Of a DNA stretch of 64,000 nt, positions 22,601 through 32,048 are shown piece after piece. The notes beneath the pieces are model-generated. The model was not told the origin of the DNA, searched no databases, and saw only the letters and a list, made by a program, of their open reading frames with translations. The position numbers and the translations under genes are program-made. Source of the stretch: Symbiodinium natans (taxonomy: Eukaryota; Sar; Dinophyceae; Suessiales; Symbiodiniaceae). Within the stretch, counting starts at the first letter, position 1; the number at the start of each line of letters is the position of its first letter. The DNA is taken from contig CAJNDS010002457.1 of NCBI GenBank assembly GCA_905221605.1, forward strand, positions 633,501 through 697,500, written 5' to 3'.

Positions 22601-25600
22601 ACCCTAAGCCCTAAACCCTCAACCCTTCATTTTTGGATGCCTAAAAGGATGCTTCGTTCAAAAGGGTGCTTCTTGACCGCCAGCTCAGGAGCATTTCTTT
22701 GTGGGTGGCGATCTTCTGTGCCCTGGGCCTGGAGGACATTAGGGTTTAGGGCTTGGGGTTTAGGGTTTATAGTTTAAGGGTTGAGGGCCCCACAGACACA
22801 CTGCAGCGGCAGTGGGTGATAAGTACAGTTGTAATTGGGTTGTAAGCACCCTGAACCAGTAGGCAACCCTAACCCTAAACGCTCAACGCTAAACCCTAAA
22901 CCCTAAACCCTAAACAGGCACTCAACCTTGTCAGGAAGATCGCGTGCCAGCCATCGGCTCGTCCTTCGACAATCTTGGCGGACCCCTGTCTGCAACACGC
23001 TTGGGAACCAAATGAACCCTAAGAACCCCTTCATGAAGGCAAACGGTTGAGGGGCTAGGGCTTAAGCCTTAAGCAATGAATCCTAAAATTGGGGTTTAGG
23101 TAAAGTTTAGGGTTGAGAGTTCAGGGTTGTTGGTTTGGTCGTCATAAGTCCTAGGTCAGTTGCTTTCGGCAAGTGGGACAGCAGAAAGTCATGAAGTGCA
23201 GCAATTGAGGCCCCATCGAACCAACGTAACCCCCTGACAGGGTGTATACGCTTGCAGGGAAATAAGGTACCCTAAGCCCTAAACCCCAAAACCTAAACCC
23301 TACACCCTGAAACCTGAGCAGGAACGGTTCTTTTCAACTTCATGTACGTCTCCACTTTGCCTTCCTGGGTGTGCGAGAAGAAACCGAGTGTGAAGCCAAT
23401 GAGGATGCCCGGGAGAGTCGAGGTTTAGGGTTTTGGGTTTAAGTTTTCCCCAATCCCTCAAGATGGACTCATAAGTCAACTGATACATCCCCCAGCCATC
23501 GTACTGTGCCTTTGATTGGACAAAATAAGGCAGGGGCAGTGGGTCATGTCAGAGTAGCCCCTTCAGGGTCTACAAGAAGGGGCCCCCCTCTAGTTATAAC
23601 GACCCTAAATTGGGTCGTCAGGATCCTGTCTTTGTATAAAAAGTCCTCAAACTATAGTTAGTATAGTTAGTGTAGTCAGTATAGTCAGTACAGCAAGGGG
23701 CCCCTCCTATTGTAGGGTTTGGGGCGTAGGGGTTACGTAGGGCTCATGTGACAGTAGCAGCACCCATGAAGCCTAAACTCTAAACCCTAAACCTTAAACC
23801 CGCCCTGAACCCGGAACCCTAAGCCCTAAGCCCTCAACCCCGAGGCAACCCTGAAACCCAAAAGCCCGGTCGCAAAGCATGGGGGTTGGAACAACCTGAG
23901 GTCCTTGTGGTGAAGATACGATCTGACGCGGGTCCCATCTAGGAGGCCTGCCCCCCCTCAAAACCGACCAAACAAGCCCGAGGACTCCCGGCCATCCCTA
24001 AACCCTAATTAAACCCTAAACCCTAAAACCCTAAAACCCTAAAAAATCCCTAAAACCCTAAAACCCCAAGACCCTAAAGCCCAAGCCCGCGAAGTCTTCC
24101 TTTCTAGGACGATCCTCGCGGCGCTGCTGATTGCCACTGTTGGGTACATCCTGGAAGCTAGGGCTTGTTCAGCACTTAGGGTTTTCTACTAGGGTTTAGG
24201 GTTTAGGGTTTAGGGTTTAGGGTTTAGGGTTAGGGTTTAGGGTTTAGGGTTTAGGGTTTAGGGTTTAGGGTTTAGGGTTTAGGGTTTAGGTCTAGTTGCT
24301 TAGGAGCCCCGAAAAAATATTCTTCCTTGTTTCAGGGTAATATTGGGCTTATCATGTTTTCTTCTTTTGGGGTTCTTAAGCAAATAGTAGCTTTGGGTGC
24401 AGGGCTTAGGGTGTAGGGTCTAGGGGGCGTGGGGTTTAGGGTTTGGGCTTAGGAGTCAGGGTTTAGGAGTCAGGGTCTAGGGTTGAGAGTTCAAGGTTTA
24501 GGGTTTAGGGGTTTATTGTTTTGCAGGAAGAAGCCGGAACCATCGATGAAATTGGTTCTTCAGAGTATAGGGGATGTGGAGCTTGTGCGATCCCCTTCCT
24601 TATACTTCGTGGAAGATACGCACAGCATATGTTCGGCTGCAAGTATGTCCGTGTATATGCGTGACAAGGTTACCGTAAACCCTGAACCCTGAACCCTGAA
24701 CCCTGAACCCTGAACCCCAAACCCCAAACCCCGAACCCTAAACCCAAAACCCTAGCCCTAAACCCTATGCCAAGGTCGGTGCTCTTGGGGGGATGGCATT
24801 CGAACCGCTGCTTGGCGGAAGAGGGTCGAACGGGCAGACCGTTTTTGGGGTTTAGGGTTTAGGGTTTAGGGTTCAGGGTTCAGGGTTCAGGGTTTGGGGT
24901 CACAGAACCGAGACGATTGGCGGCTCGAAGTTGCTTGGATCCTCAAGCCCAGTTGCAAAAGGAGTCGGGGTTTAGGCTTTAGGGTTTGGCAGGTAAGGCC
25001 AAGAAGCTTTCCCCCAAGAAAGGGCAAGAAGGCCTGCTAGCAATATGCAGTGGGATAGTTCTAGCATGTACCGAGCAAATGGAATCGCTCGACATCCCCC
25101 GAATGCTCTTTCAAACCAATCACAAAGGGGAGCTGTGAGTTTGCTCCAAGGTACTTCGACACAGACAACACCTTGCTTTCAGAACTTCAGCACATCTCGG
25201 AGGAGGAGCTGAGTGAATTGCGCGAGTGTTGGTGCCACGTAGGGCTTGGAAGTGGAGAGCCAGATGAGTTCGCCGTCGACCTGCCAGCGTGCCTTCTTCA
25301 ATCTCCAAACCCTAAACCCTAAACCTAAACCTTAAACCCTAAACTCTCACTCCCTAGGCTAGCCTTTGTGTGCCCTTGCCATGGCAAGGTACCCTAAACC
25401 CTAAACCCTTAGCTCTTGGGCAATAAACTGCCTGTTTTAACCTGAGATATACCCTATTAAGGTACCCTAAACCCTAAACCCTAAACCCTAAACCCTAAAC
25501 CCTAAACAAGTTTACTTTGGGTAAACTGCTTCTAAATTCTACTGCCTGGAGGCCCCGGCTGTGGTGCGAACAACTGCAAGATGGACCATCCAGGACAGGA

Positions 25601-28600
25601 GATCAGGGTTTAGGGTTTAGGGCTCTAGACTAGGGTTTAGGCTTTAGGGTTTAGGGGTTTAGGGGTTGAGGGGCTTAGGGGCTTAGGGGCTGAGGGGCTT
25701 AGGGCTTTGGCGGTTTAGGGCTTTAGGGGTTTAGGGGCTTAATTAGGGGATTAGGGGCTTAGGGGCTTAGGCTGAAACAATTGAGCCTGTTGGGGCATCG
25801 CCGTCGAGCTGTTCGGGAGACATCGCTTGAAACCGGCATGCACAATTCCTCCCGCGGATCGGCCAAGTCGGCAACAGTCAATTCTCCCTCACCCCCTTCC
25901 ACCCCCGAACTCCCTGCAACTTCGACAACCCGGCAAAGCTGTCACAACAGCCCCTGGCAGGCCTATGCGATCTCGGCAAACCTGGCATCCGTCCCCATCT
26001 TCTGCATCCTCATGCGCTACAACCTGCAGGAAGGTGTCTCGCTTAGATTCCCAGCCTACGCACCTCCCTTCGTCATTCCAGGCACAGACACACCTAGTGC
26101 CTAAGTGTGCGTGGCCCAACTCGAACCTGCATTATACACCTGCCTCTTTGCAACCCATTTGTTGGCGGACACCCTCATCCCGAACCCGAGACCCTTCGCC
26201 TGAGCCCGAGCCCTTCTTGTTGGTGCACGAGTGCCAGCGTCGGGTGTAGCACCCTCAACCAGGCATGGCCCTGAACCGCGCATGGGCCAGCGCGATTTCC
26301 GTTTTGGTTCCCTTCGCGCTGGCGGTCGTGCTCTACTGCGGCGACGGCTTCAAGAATGCGGCTTCTTCATGGCACTCAGGGGGTCCATGGAGTTGGCAGG
26401 GCGTGCGCCATGTAGAGTCCTGTAGGATATCCTGCACCTCTTGAAAGCTGGCAGCCTGAATATCATCGGGCAGCCAGGTAGGGTTTCGGGTTCAGAACGT
26501 GGGGCTGGGCGGGACTCTGCTTTCTCTTCCCCCGTTGGAATGCTTCCTTCGCAGCCTCAACAATGAGACATGAGACGTCCTGCACCACCTCTGCCACCCC
26601 CGAGCCCCTAAACCCTACAACCCTAAACCCTATAACCCTAAACCCTATAGCTCTAAACCAAGCCCTATAACCCTAAAACCCTCCGGCCCTACTCCCCAGA
26701 CGGCAGCCGCGAGGTGAACTTCTCCGGGACGTTCACCTCCGCCTTGGTGAACCTCGTTGCGCCGAGCCTCTTTTTCCTCAGTGCCTTTGTTCAAGCAGTC
26801 AGGTCAGATCTAGACATGCACAAGCTTACTATGTTCATGAACGAATAGACAATCACACAGGTCTGTCTGCCTGTCTTTCTGAATGTATGCATGCATACGA
26901 TGTAATTTCACTGCATTGCAATGCACTGCAGTGATGAATGGAATGTATGGAATGTATGCAATGTATGTATGTATGTACGTACGTACGTATGAATGAATGA
27001 ATGTATGTATGTATATATGCATGTATGTGTGTGTATGTATGTATGTATGTATGTATGTATGTATGTATGTATGTATGTATGTATGTATGTATGTATGTAT
27101 GTATGTATGTATGTATGTATGTATGTATGTATGTGTGTGTTTCTGCAATGTATGTAACGTATGTAATTTACGTAATTTATGTGATGTATGTGGTGTATAT
27201 ATTGTCGATCTTGTATGTATTGTCAGTATATCGCACCTCATGTATGTTTTGTGTGAAATGCATGTAATGCATGTAGGGTATGTAATGTATTTGATGGAAA
27301 TCTATTTTTGTGTAATACATGTATTGCATATACGTGTTGTATGTAATGTATGTAATGTACGGCATGCAAGTACGTAAAGAAAACACTTATGTGTTTGGGT
27401 TTGGGAGGGTTGGGGCTGGGGTGGGCTGCGTAGTGGCGGCGATTCAGTTTCGGATGCCAGGTCTTGTGCAAAAGGGGATTTCCGAAGATAGGGGTACCCC
27501 TTGTATACCCCAAAATACTAGTAATCCTTCTGCAGGAGCCCCTTAAAACGGGCACCCTCTATTTCGGAACTAAATGAGTCGGGTTTACAGGGTTTGTGGG
27601 GGAGTTCCTGGCCATCCAGACTGGAGAATGCTTGCACGGGTCGGGCGTGGTCAATTTACATGAGATGTCCTACAGTCGATGTACCCTTGCACCTTTGCAA
27701 GAGGGTACATTGCGCAATAGTTAAGGTACATTTTTAAGGGTACAGAGGTTTCTCTAGGAGGTCGCTGAGTCCCCAACCCCTAAACCCTAAACCCTAAACC
27801 CTAAACCCCCTAGGCCAACATGCGATGCCCACGGCCAGCAGGACTAGTTTTTCCGTTTCCAGATCTGACGGGCCATCCCCAAGACACAAATGAGAGAAGC
27901 CCAGAGTCTCAAAACTGTCTCCAAAGCTTGAACACTCACCAACGGTTTAGGGTTTAGGGTTTAGGGTTTAGGGTTTCTGGGTAACCTAGGTAGGCCCGTG
28001 GGTCGTTTTTTAAACTAACTCTTAAACTCTAAAGCTCTGAAGCCCTAAGCCCCGAAACCCGTACTTGACGATTATAGTAGGGATTCTAAGGGATATTAGG
28101 TAGACCTACTAGGGCTTCTAAGTATAATCCCCAACCCTAAACCCGAAACCCTAAACCCTAAACCCTAAACCCTAAACCCTAAACCCTAAACCCTAAACCC
28201 TAAACCCTAAACCCTAAACCCTAAACCCTAAACCCTAAACCCTAAACCCTAAACCCTAAACCCTAACCCTAAACCCCTTAGAAGCCTGCCCTGCGCCCAC
28301 ACCTGAGGCGCCTTGCGCCAGGCGCCCCAGGCAAAGGCAAGGGAGGCCATTGCCGCGCCGCCTCTTTGTTGGGATTAGTGGTTTAGGGTTTAGGATGGTT
28401 TAGGGTTTAGGGTTTGGGGTTTAGGGTCTAGGGTCTAGGGTCTAGGGTCTAGGTTTAGGGTTTAGGGTTTAGTTTTTGTTTGCGGGGGATGGGGTGTGCT
28501 GGCGTCTTGGTGGCTTTGTTGAAGGGCTTTTGAGGGTTTTGGGGCGGATTTAAATGTTTGGGTTTTTGTGAAGTTGTCGAGCGGCCTGGGCACTCTGAGC

Positions 28601-30498
28601 AGGAAGTATAGCTTGATCATCTGGGCTACTGGATCTCTAGTTACTTGGGTCCCCAAGAGGCTTCTAGGGTCTAAGAGGGTTAAAGGGTATTCGATAGGGT
28701 TAGGGTGTTTTCAGAGCTTCGGGCTCTCAGATTCTGTGGGACTCCTTATTTGAAGTCTATAGAGTTTAGAGTTTACCCCCGGGAAACATGCTTTATCATG
28801 ATAACTTTGTTTGCATCAGCATCAGACGTAGTATCAGAGCTACATTCGTCGAAGGCCCCAAAGCAAAAGACCTCAGCTACACTATTTGAAGTGCAATGAC
28901 CTGATTTAAGCAAATGACGGTTCTGATTTGGCAATTGTCAGATAGAAGTACATATTTGCCATCTACCAAATTGGGTTTGAGTACCTCCTTCTGGTGTGTG
29001 GTCCTTTGTCTTCCGGTGTGGGGCTTGTAGGGTGTCCGGTTTGGGTTTGGATTGTCCGGGGCAAGGCGTTTCTGGGGTTTGAGCCTTGGTATTTTGGCTC
29101 CATTTGAGGGTTTCCAGGATACTTGGACGCGGTTTTGACTTTGTAAGTTGGATAAATAGTTGGGATTTCAGAGTAGACTGACTAAGTCAAAAGAGCTTCT
29201 AAGCAGGGAGGCCGTCTTCGGGGCCCTTCCATCATTGCAGCAATGTTTTGTAACCAGTACTGTAGAATAGAGAAGCCTTTTTTTGTTTTACTAGATTGCG
29301 AAATACAATATCTTGACCCACATCTCCACCACTTCTATCAATATTCACAAACAAGCCACAAACTATCGATGCCACCCTGCAATATCTTACCCTAAACCCT
29401 AAACCCTAAACCCTAAACCCTAAACCCGGCAACTCAGATCCGGGTCGCTTCGACCATTCTGGTTGACGACACCGAACCTGGCCGGCAAGAGTCGAGCTTG
29501 CTGGCCCTAAACCCTAAACCCTAAACCCTAAACCCTAAACCCTAAACCCTAAACCCTAAACCCTAAACCCTACGCCCCTTCGACAAGCCCGAGACCGGCA
29601 AGTCTTCACCACCTTGTGGAGCAAATGAACCCTAACCTTGGGCTTTAGGGTTTAGGGTTTAGGGTTTAGGGTTTAGGGTTTAGGGTTTAGGGTTTAGGGT
29701 TTAGGGTTTAGGGTTTAGGGTTTAGGATTTTTGTTCAGGGTTTAGGGTTGGGGGTTTTTGCGTCGTTCAGTCGTATACCCAAAACTACAATACTTGCTAT
29801 CAAGGTATGTGAACCATAAACCCTCTTAGGGCGCATGTGGTCCCAAAGGAGCTGTCCTTTTCCAGAAGCAAGTTGTAGCCTCTTGTTCCCTTTGCTGTTG
29901 CAGTTTCGGGTTTATACAAGGAAGGGCACCCTTACCATACTAACTATGCTTAAGGGACTTACAACTTAAGTTAGGATCCATCTAACCCAATTTAGGGTCC
30001 ATACAACTCTACTTATAACTATGGAGGGGGGCCTACCTGAAGAGGGTTTCGAACCCCACTAAGTTTCAGAGCGTATAGGGATCCCCACAGGCTGCTGTCG
30101 GGGTCTCTAGGATGGGGACACGCCATATTCAAGGAACCCCGGCGCCAAGTGAGCTCTTCAAGCCCAAGTCCGATCCAAACCCTAAACCCCGATACCCCGA
30201 TACCCAGAAACCCTAAACCCTAAACCCTAAACCCTAAACCCTAAACCCTAAACCCTTCCCTGCTAGAAGCGATTGCCTCCGCTCCGACGGCTTTGCGCCG
30301 AAGATGTTGTGGAGGCTTGGACGACTTGCCTAGACGCTGAGGCGATCATAGTATACACCATGCAGTGCTTGTTGGGTAGCAGGTTTAGGGTTTAGGGTTT
30401 TGGGTTAAGGATCCAGAAGCTCAGATTGTGCCAGGTTAATGGCGTGGGCAAATCTGCTTGCCATGCTCGTGCTAACAGTGGCATCGATCATTAATTAG
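16595..30498 (+). CDS. AAAP/SLC38-type amino acid transporter (multi-exon gene)
   Basis: Gene-level entry. About 17 short exons, joined in order, rebuild the hallmark sequence of the amino acid/auxin permease family: helix 1 (LLNNILGPGIA), YQQSGWFLPTL, helix 2 with PDNQ..RVE, helix 3 (NVSNIIQTAQVADYF..FGKSC), SVPLGYWNL, GLEDRVPAIG, FNFMYVSTLPSW and CEKKPSV, YIL|VGALGGMAFEP, TDNTLLSEL, NLASVPIFCILMRYNL, a further helix, VNFSGTFTSALVNLVAP, and a final hydrophobic exon with a stop. Such proteins carry neutral or cationic amino acids across plasma or vacuolar membranes by H+ or Na+ coupling; the substrate cannot be told here. Exons in the large loop (20.0-21.2 kb) and between 26.8 and 30.4 kb are missing from my reading. 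Introns are full of telomere-type arrays and TIR elements, and donors are mostly GA. Product class is near certain; exact exon ends are not. Confidence 0.88.
16804..16850 (+). CDS. transporter exon: end of helix 1
   Basis: GCAAAG acceptor, then NFSGLYQQSGWFLPTL, matching the family's PxxYQxAGWxxPTL stretch. The downstream edge is unsure. Confidence 0.8.
16971..17068. mobile_element. family B TIR element (complete)
   Basis: GGGATGTTCCACCTTATACT at the left, inverted AGTATAAGGGGGAACATCCC at the right, with an inner dyad CAGTCCTTGATAGGGATT / AATCCCCACTAAGGGCTG. 98 bp, no ORF, within a transporter intron. Confidence 0.85.
17168..17318 (+). repeat. TTTAGGG array with TTCAGGG variants
   Basis: About 20 units. 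Four consecutive TTCAGGG units (17209-17237) precede a pure TTTAGGG run. Confidence 0.95.
17347..17441 (+). CDS. transporter exon: membrane helix 2
   Basis: CTTGCAG acceptor (or CGGAG|GTTGG, 13 bp later), then LVVVCVLSSILSGALLLAAI and RAYPDNQ. It ends at CAG|GAGTTT (GA donor), because joining to the next exon gives PDNQ-DFDVRVE, matching the family's PGNxxFxxRVE. Confidence 0.82.
17560..17672. repeat. tandem repeat, 2 copies (family F)
   Basis: A unit of about 50 bp, TATATAAGGGGTACCTTG..AAGGGCCCATACTGAGGGA, is present twice in tandem. Related blocks recur at 18363-18490. Confidence 0.75.
17920..18062. mobile_element. family K repeat
   Basis: GGTGCTTGGAGGTTCAAAGG at the left and CCGGAACCTCCAAGTAACCC at the right, an imperfect inverted pair, with an internal poly-C tract. 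Relatives at 39695-39790 and 48775-48900. Confidence 0.6.
18578..18604 (+). CDS. transporter micro-exon: RVE segment
   Basis: GGACAG acceptor, then DFDVRVECL. Joins the preceding exon in frame to restore PDNQ..F..RVE. Only about 27 nt. The short ORFs at 18419-18728 are other frames. Confidence 0.65.
18832..18848 (+). CDS. possible transporter micro-exon
   Basis: TCGGACAG acceptor, then VAVQQ, which continues in frame into LAMLTANVSNIIQ. Weak because it is so short. Confidence 0.35.
18915..18985. mobile_element. family A element, right half
   Basis: GGTCCCTAAGCTATAGTGTAG..GGGGGCCCCTCCTTGTAG in blocks. Directly preceded by a TTTAGGG array (18896-18922), which replaces the left half. Confidence 0.55.
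19429..19528. mobile_element. family G element (reverse)
   Basis: GGGGTCGGAAGAATTACTAA at the left and CCTATTCTAATGATTAAGGC at the right. Same ends as 22319-22435 and 61203-61307. Confidence 0.65.
19530..19775. repeat. CCCTAAA arrays between a duplicated element end
   Basis: Two CCCTAAA arrays (19530-19632, 19660-19740) fill the gap between two copies of the family G end, CCTATTCTAAT(G/T)ATTAAGG, at 19502 and 19747. Confidence 0.85.
19796..19843 (+). CDS. transporter exon: helix 3 start
   Basis: TTTTCCAG acceptor, then LAMLTANVSNIIQTAQ, the family's SxNIxxIIQSAQ motif. It ends at CAG|GACCAC (GA donor). Confidence 0.85.
19972..20019 (+). CDS. transporter exon: helix 3 continuation
   Basis: CGCGCCAG acceptor, then VADYFLVDLFGKSCAV. 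It follows IIQTAQ directly, as in the family (AQVMDxxxxxxFGxTC). Probable GA donor at GTA|GAGTTG. Confidence 0.85.
20020..21173. other. transporter intron region with no exon recognised
   Basis: The family's external-loop segment should lie here but I could not find it. The stretch has a threefold imperfect AT-rich repeat (GGAATGTGGT.AAACNTTTCAATATTTTATT, 20140-20235), a TTTAGGG array (20344-20370) and G and C tracts (20667, 20928). Confidence 0.4.
21174..21373 (+). CDS. transporter exon split by a telomere-type array
   Basis: After CCAG (21173) the DNA reads CTTGAGGAAGCTTC..; after the array the same 25 bp recurs (21300-21324) and continues as LLISAGMAIVAAFSVPLGYW then NL, the family's PLGYxNL helix. 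With GA donor usage the first copy splices at GAG|GAAGCT and the second at GTGAG|GAAGCT, restoring LRKLLISAGM. The 5' part would be a micro-exon of about 6 nt. Exon 3' end at CTG|GAGGCT (GA donor). Confidence 0.75.
21201..21299 (-). repeat. CCCTAAA array inside a duplicated exon segment
   Basis: 99 bp of CCCTAAA-type repeat (variants CCTAAACCAT, CCCTAG) lie exactly between two perfect 25-bp direct repeats of coding sequence. Confidence 0.9.
22319..22435. mobile_element. family G element with an inserted CCCTAAA block
   Basis: AATTAGAATAGGGTTCTGGG at the left and TAGTAATTATTCCGACCCC at the right. Three CCCTAAA units interrupt the right arm after GGGAATA. Confidence 0.7.
22684..22731 (+). CDS. 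transporter exon: membrane helix
   Basis: ACCGCCAG acceptor, then LRSISLWVAIFCALGL. Ends at CTG|GAGGAC (GA donor) and continues in frame as EDRVPAIG, matching the family's GLxxRVPAFG. Confidence 0.75.
22935..22980 (+). CDS. transporter exon: RVPAIG loop
   Basis: TTGTCAG acceptor, then EDRVPAIGSSFDNLG, ending in a split Gly codon at GGCG|GACCCC (GA donor) that the next exon completes. Confidence 0.8.
23322..23403 (+). CDS. transporter exon: FNFxxVxTLPSW helix
   Basis: TGAGCAG acceptor, then TVLFNFMYVSTLPSWVCEKK and PSVKPM. FNYAFVTTVPSWxNEKKP is the most diagnostic AAAP stretch. Ends at ATGAG|GATGCC (GA donor) and the next exon completes the Arg codon. A minus-strand ORF (23300-23488) is its shadow. 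Confidence 0.9.
23570..23716. mobile_element. family A element (reverse) with an internal short repeat
   Basis: TCTACAAGAAGGGGCCCCCC at the left and GGGGCCCCTCCTATTGTAG at the right. An internal (TATAGT(T/C)AG)n expansion at 23650-23692 makes it longer than other copies. Confidence 0.75.
24108..24153 (+). CDS. transporter exon: helix after KKP
   Basis: TTTCTAG acceptor, then TILAALLIATVGYIL. It ends at CTG|GAAGCT (GA donor) and continues as VGALGGMAFEP. Confidence 0.85.
24190..24291 (+). repeat. TTTAGGG array
   Basis: About 14 units with one shortened unit. Followed at once by a family C element. Confidence 0.95.
24293..24382. mobile_element. family C TIR element
   Basis: AGTTGCTTAGGAGCCCC at the left and GGGGTTCTTAAGCAAATAGT ending in AG at the right. 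The core ATATTCTTCCTTG..CAGGGTAATATTGG is in family C order. Confidence 0.75.
24681..24770 (-). repeat. CCCTGAA / CCCCAAA / CCCTAAA variant array
   Basis: Five consecutive CCCTGAA units, then CCCCAAA units, then CCCTAAA. Confidence 0.9.
24775..24809 (+). CDS. transporter exon: GALGGMAF
   Basis: TGCCAAG acceptor, then VGALGGMAFEP. A GC donor (CT|GCTTGG) gives EPL-YFDTDNTLL in frame with the next exon. Confidence 0.8.
25151..25197 (+). CDS. transporter exon: TDNTLLSEL loop
   Basis: GCTCCAAG acceptor, then YFDTDNTLLSELQHIS, matching the family's xxDxNLLxxL segment just after MAFxP. Three-prime edge unsure. Confidence 0.7.
25378..25506 (-). repeat. CCCTAAA arrays
   Basis: Small arrays (25392-25412, 25463-25506), directly after GGTACC in both cases, which suggests a shared insertion context. 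Confidence 0.8.
25961..26029 (+). CDS. transporter exon: NLASVPIF..RYNL
   Basis: CTGGCAG acceptor, then AYAISANLASVPIFCILMRY and NLQ, the family's NxTSIPVFxIxxRYN motif. It ends at CAG|GAAGGT (GA donor). The ORFs 25781-26249 and their antisense are not independent genes. Confidence 0.88.
26263..26343 (+). CDS. transporter exon: membrane helix
   Basis: CAACCAG acceptor, then MALNRAWASAISVLVPFALA and VVLYCG. A direct repeat GACGGC at 26343-26348 and 26699-26704 makes the junction position ambiguous; joined, it reads YCGDGSREVNFSG. Confidence 0.8.
26700..26802 (+). CDS. transporter exon: VNFSGTFTSALVN helix
   Basis: CTCCCCAG acceptor, then GSREVNFSGTFTSALVNLVA and PSLFFLSAFVQAV, like the family's VNWTGxFTSxxVNFxxPxxLY. 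Possible GT donor at CAG|GTCAGA. Confidence 0.83.
26940..27140. repeat. (ATGT)n microsatellite
   Basis: About 40 tandem TATG/ATGT units with TG-rich ends. It produces open frames on both strands (YVCM and IHTY peptides) that are not genes. Confidence 0.97.
28130..28274 (-). repeat. CCCTAAA array
   Basis: About 20 units, preceded by the right end of a family H element. Confidence 0.95.
29430..29505 (+). CDS. possible exon, transporter C-terminal region
   Basis: Between two CCCTAAA arrays a frame reads IRVASTILVDDTEPGRQESS. It could be part of the loop before the last transporter helix. No homology. Confidence 0.3.
29617..29848. mobile_element. family D element split by a TTTAGGG array
   Basis: Left end GTGGAGCAAATGAACCCTAA, right end CCTCTTAGGGCGCATGTGGT with GTGAACCATAAA before it. 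About 12 TTTAGGG units (29643-29726) interrupt the left part. Confidence 0.6.
29915..30037. mobile_element. family A element
   Basis: TACAAGGAAGGGCACCCTTA at the left, then ACCATACTAACTATGC, AGGATCC, CCCAATTTAGGG and ACTCTACTTATAAC in order. The right TIR is worn (GGGGGGCCTACCTG). Confidence 0.75.
30435..30498 (+). CDS. transporter terminal exon
   Basis: GTGCCAG acceptor, then LMAWANLLAMLVLTVASIIN and TAG at 30496-30498. One hydrophobic helix with a stop right after it, as expected for the last AAAP helix. Assignment rests on position and hydrophobicity only. Confidence 0.55.
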
Positions 30499-30888
30499 AA
30501 GCTCGCTGATGCTGCGGACGATGCCGAAAATGCATCTATCAACTGCAGCGTTTTGCAGATTTTGGCCAGTCTGCTGGGCACAGCGTGTGCCGTCAGCATG
30601 GACGGCAAGGGCCATCCTGCTTTCAGTCCGACTGTCCAGCCTCGCTGGCAATTACTGGCAGCTTGGATTTAGATGCTTGCCCGGTCTTATCTGCCAGCTC
30701 CGACAGAGACGATGATTTGAAAGTAGTCTATGTGTACATGTGGCGTGGAGCTCAACGAACAAGACCGTGGTCACCATCATAGTTCGGGACGTGCATCATT
30801 TCCCGAACCCTAGCAGCCGTTGCATGTACAGTCTCCTTGGCTTTGGCAAGCGACGTCCATGACAAGATGCCTTGCAGAGCCAGACAAC

Positions 30889-30992
30889 TACTATTTGCCT
30901 CAGAGCCCTTAGACAATAAGTAAGAATAATCCCCTAATGCCCTTAGAAGAAAGAACATTTGCTCTTTTTTGGGGTTCTGACGCAATTAGTAG
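30889..30992. mobile_element. family C TIR element
   Basis: TACTATTTGCCTCAGAGCCC at the left, GGGGTTCTGACGCAATTAGT ending AG at the right. Confidence 0.75.
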
Positions 30993-31932
30993 ACCAGGCT
31001 TTATGGGCGGCAGACGCGTGAGTGACTCGTGCTAATGGACGTGGATGGAAAACTGTTCAGTCGCGTGCCTCCATGTCTGCTGGCCCAAAACCCTATTAAA
31101 CCCTAAATCCTAAACCAGCCTAACGCCCTACACCCAGGCGACCATAACTTCGAGTACCGCCAACCCTGGGTGCGATTATGGTTTAGTTATGAACCATAAA
31201 CCCATGTGAATGCCAAGGTACTGGGGTATCTGAGTTCCTGGGTAGCCCTAAACCCTAAACCCTAAACCCTAAACCCCCCAAAATACAGTGCCTGCATACC
31301 TGGGAGGATGCCGCATCTATCTGCCCTCCCTGCGCTGAAGGCTTCCGCGTCTGAGCCGCGTGGCTGAAACGCCCGCCCTAATCTCTATAAACCCTAAACC
31401 CTAAACCCTAAACCCCTAAACCCTAAACCCTAAACCAAACCCCAAACCCCTCAACCTTGGGAACCGAATGAAAGTGTTGGGTGCACTGGTCTACAGATCT
31501 GGCCCCTCCTAAACCCTAAACCCTAAACCCTAAACCCTAACGACAAACGGTGGGGCGAGAATGTGCCCTCAATCCCGGCCGTTTTGTTCGCCCAAGCCCG
31601 ATCTCTTCGGCCCCAAAAAGAGCCCCAAATTCTAAACCCTAAGCCCTATAGATCCTAAACCCTAAACCCTAAACCCCAAACCCTAAACCCTAAACCCTAA
31701 ACCCTAAACCCTGAACCCTGAACCCTAAACCCGAACCCTGAACCCTGATCCCTGAACCCCAATCCCATCATGGGCCCGCAGTCGATTTAAGTGTTCTGAG
31801 GTTTAGGGTTTAGGGTTTAGGGTTTAGGGTTTAGGGTTTAGGGTTTAGGGTTCTGCCTGTGCTTTTGGCTCAGGGGCCACCTTCGCCAGCTGCCCCTTGG
31901 CCTTGTTGTGGATGGTGTGGCAGCCTGCAGCT

Positions 31933-32048
31933 ACTATTTGCAATAACTATTTGCTTAAGAGCCCTTTGAGAAAAATTAAGAATTCCGATATTGCCCTTAT
32001 TAAGAAAGAGCATTTTTACTTTTTTGGGGGTTTCTTAAGCAACTAGTA
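31933..32048. mobile_element. family C TIR element with repeated left end
   Basis: CTACTATTTGCAATAACTATTTGCTTAAG in two pieces: the first 10 bp of the TIR are repeated. Right end GGTTTCTTAAGCAACTAGTA. Confidence 0.75.

Noticed and set aside
24521-24600. KKPEPSMKLVLQS after TTTGCAG, resembling the transporter's NEKKP segment
   Set aside because: The genuine segment (LPSWVCEKKPSV) is at 23.35 kb and is followed in order by the next helix at 24.1 kb, so this later match is out of order and probably chance.
25781-26249. Two long overlapping + ORFs (107 and 140 codons)
   Set aside because: They overlap a transporter exon. Only the stretch from 25961 to 26029 fits the family; the rest is Pro/Ser-rich frame noise.
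26810-27377. Long ORFs on both strands (up to 143 codons) rich in YVCM or IHTY
   Set aside because: They are translations of an (ATGT)n microsatellite.
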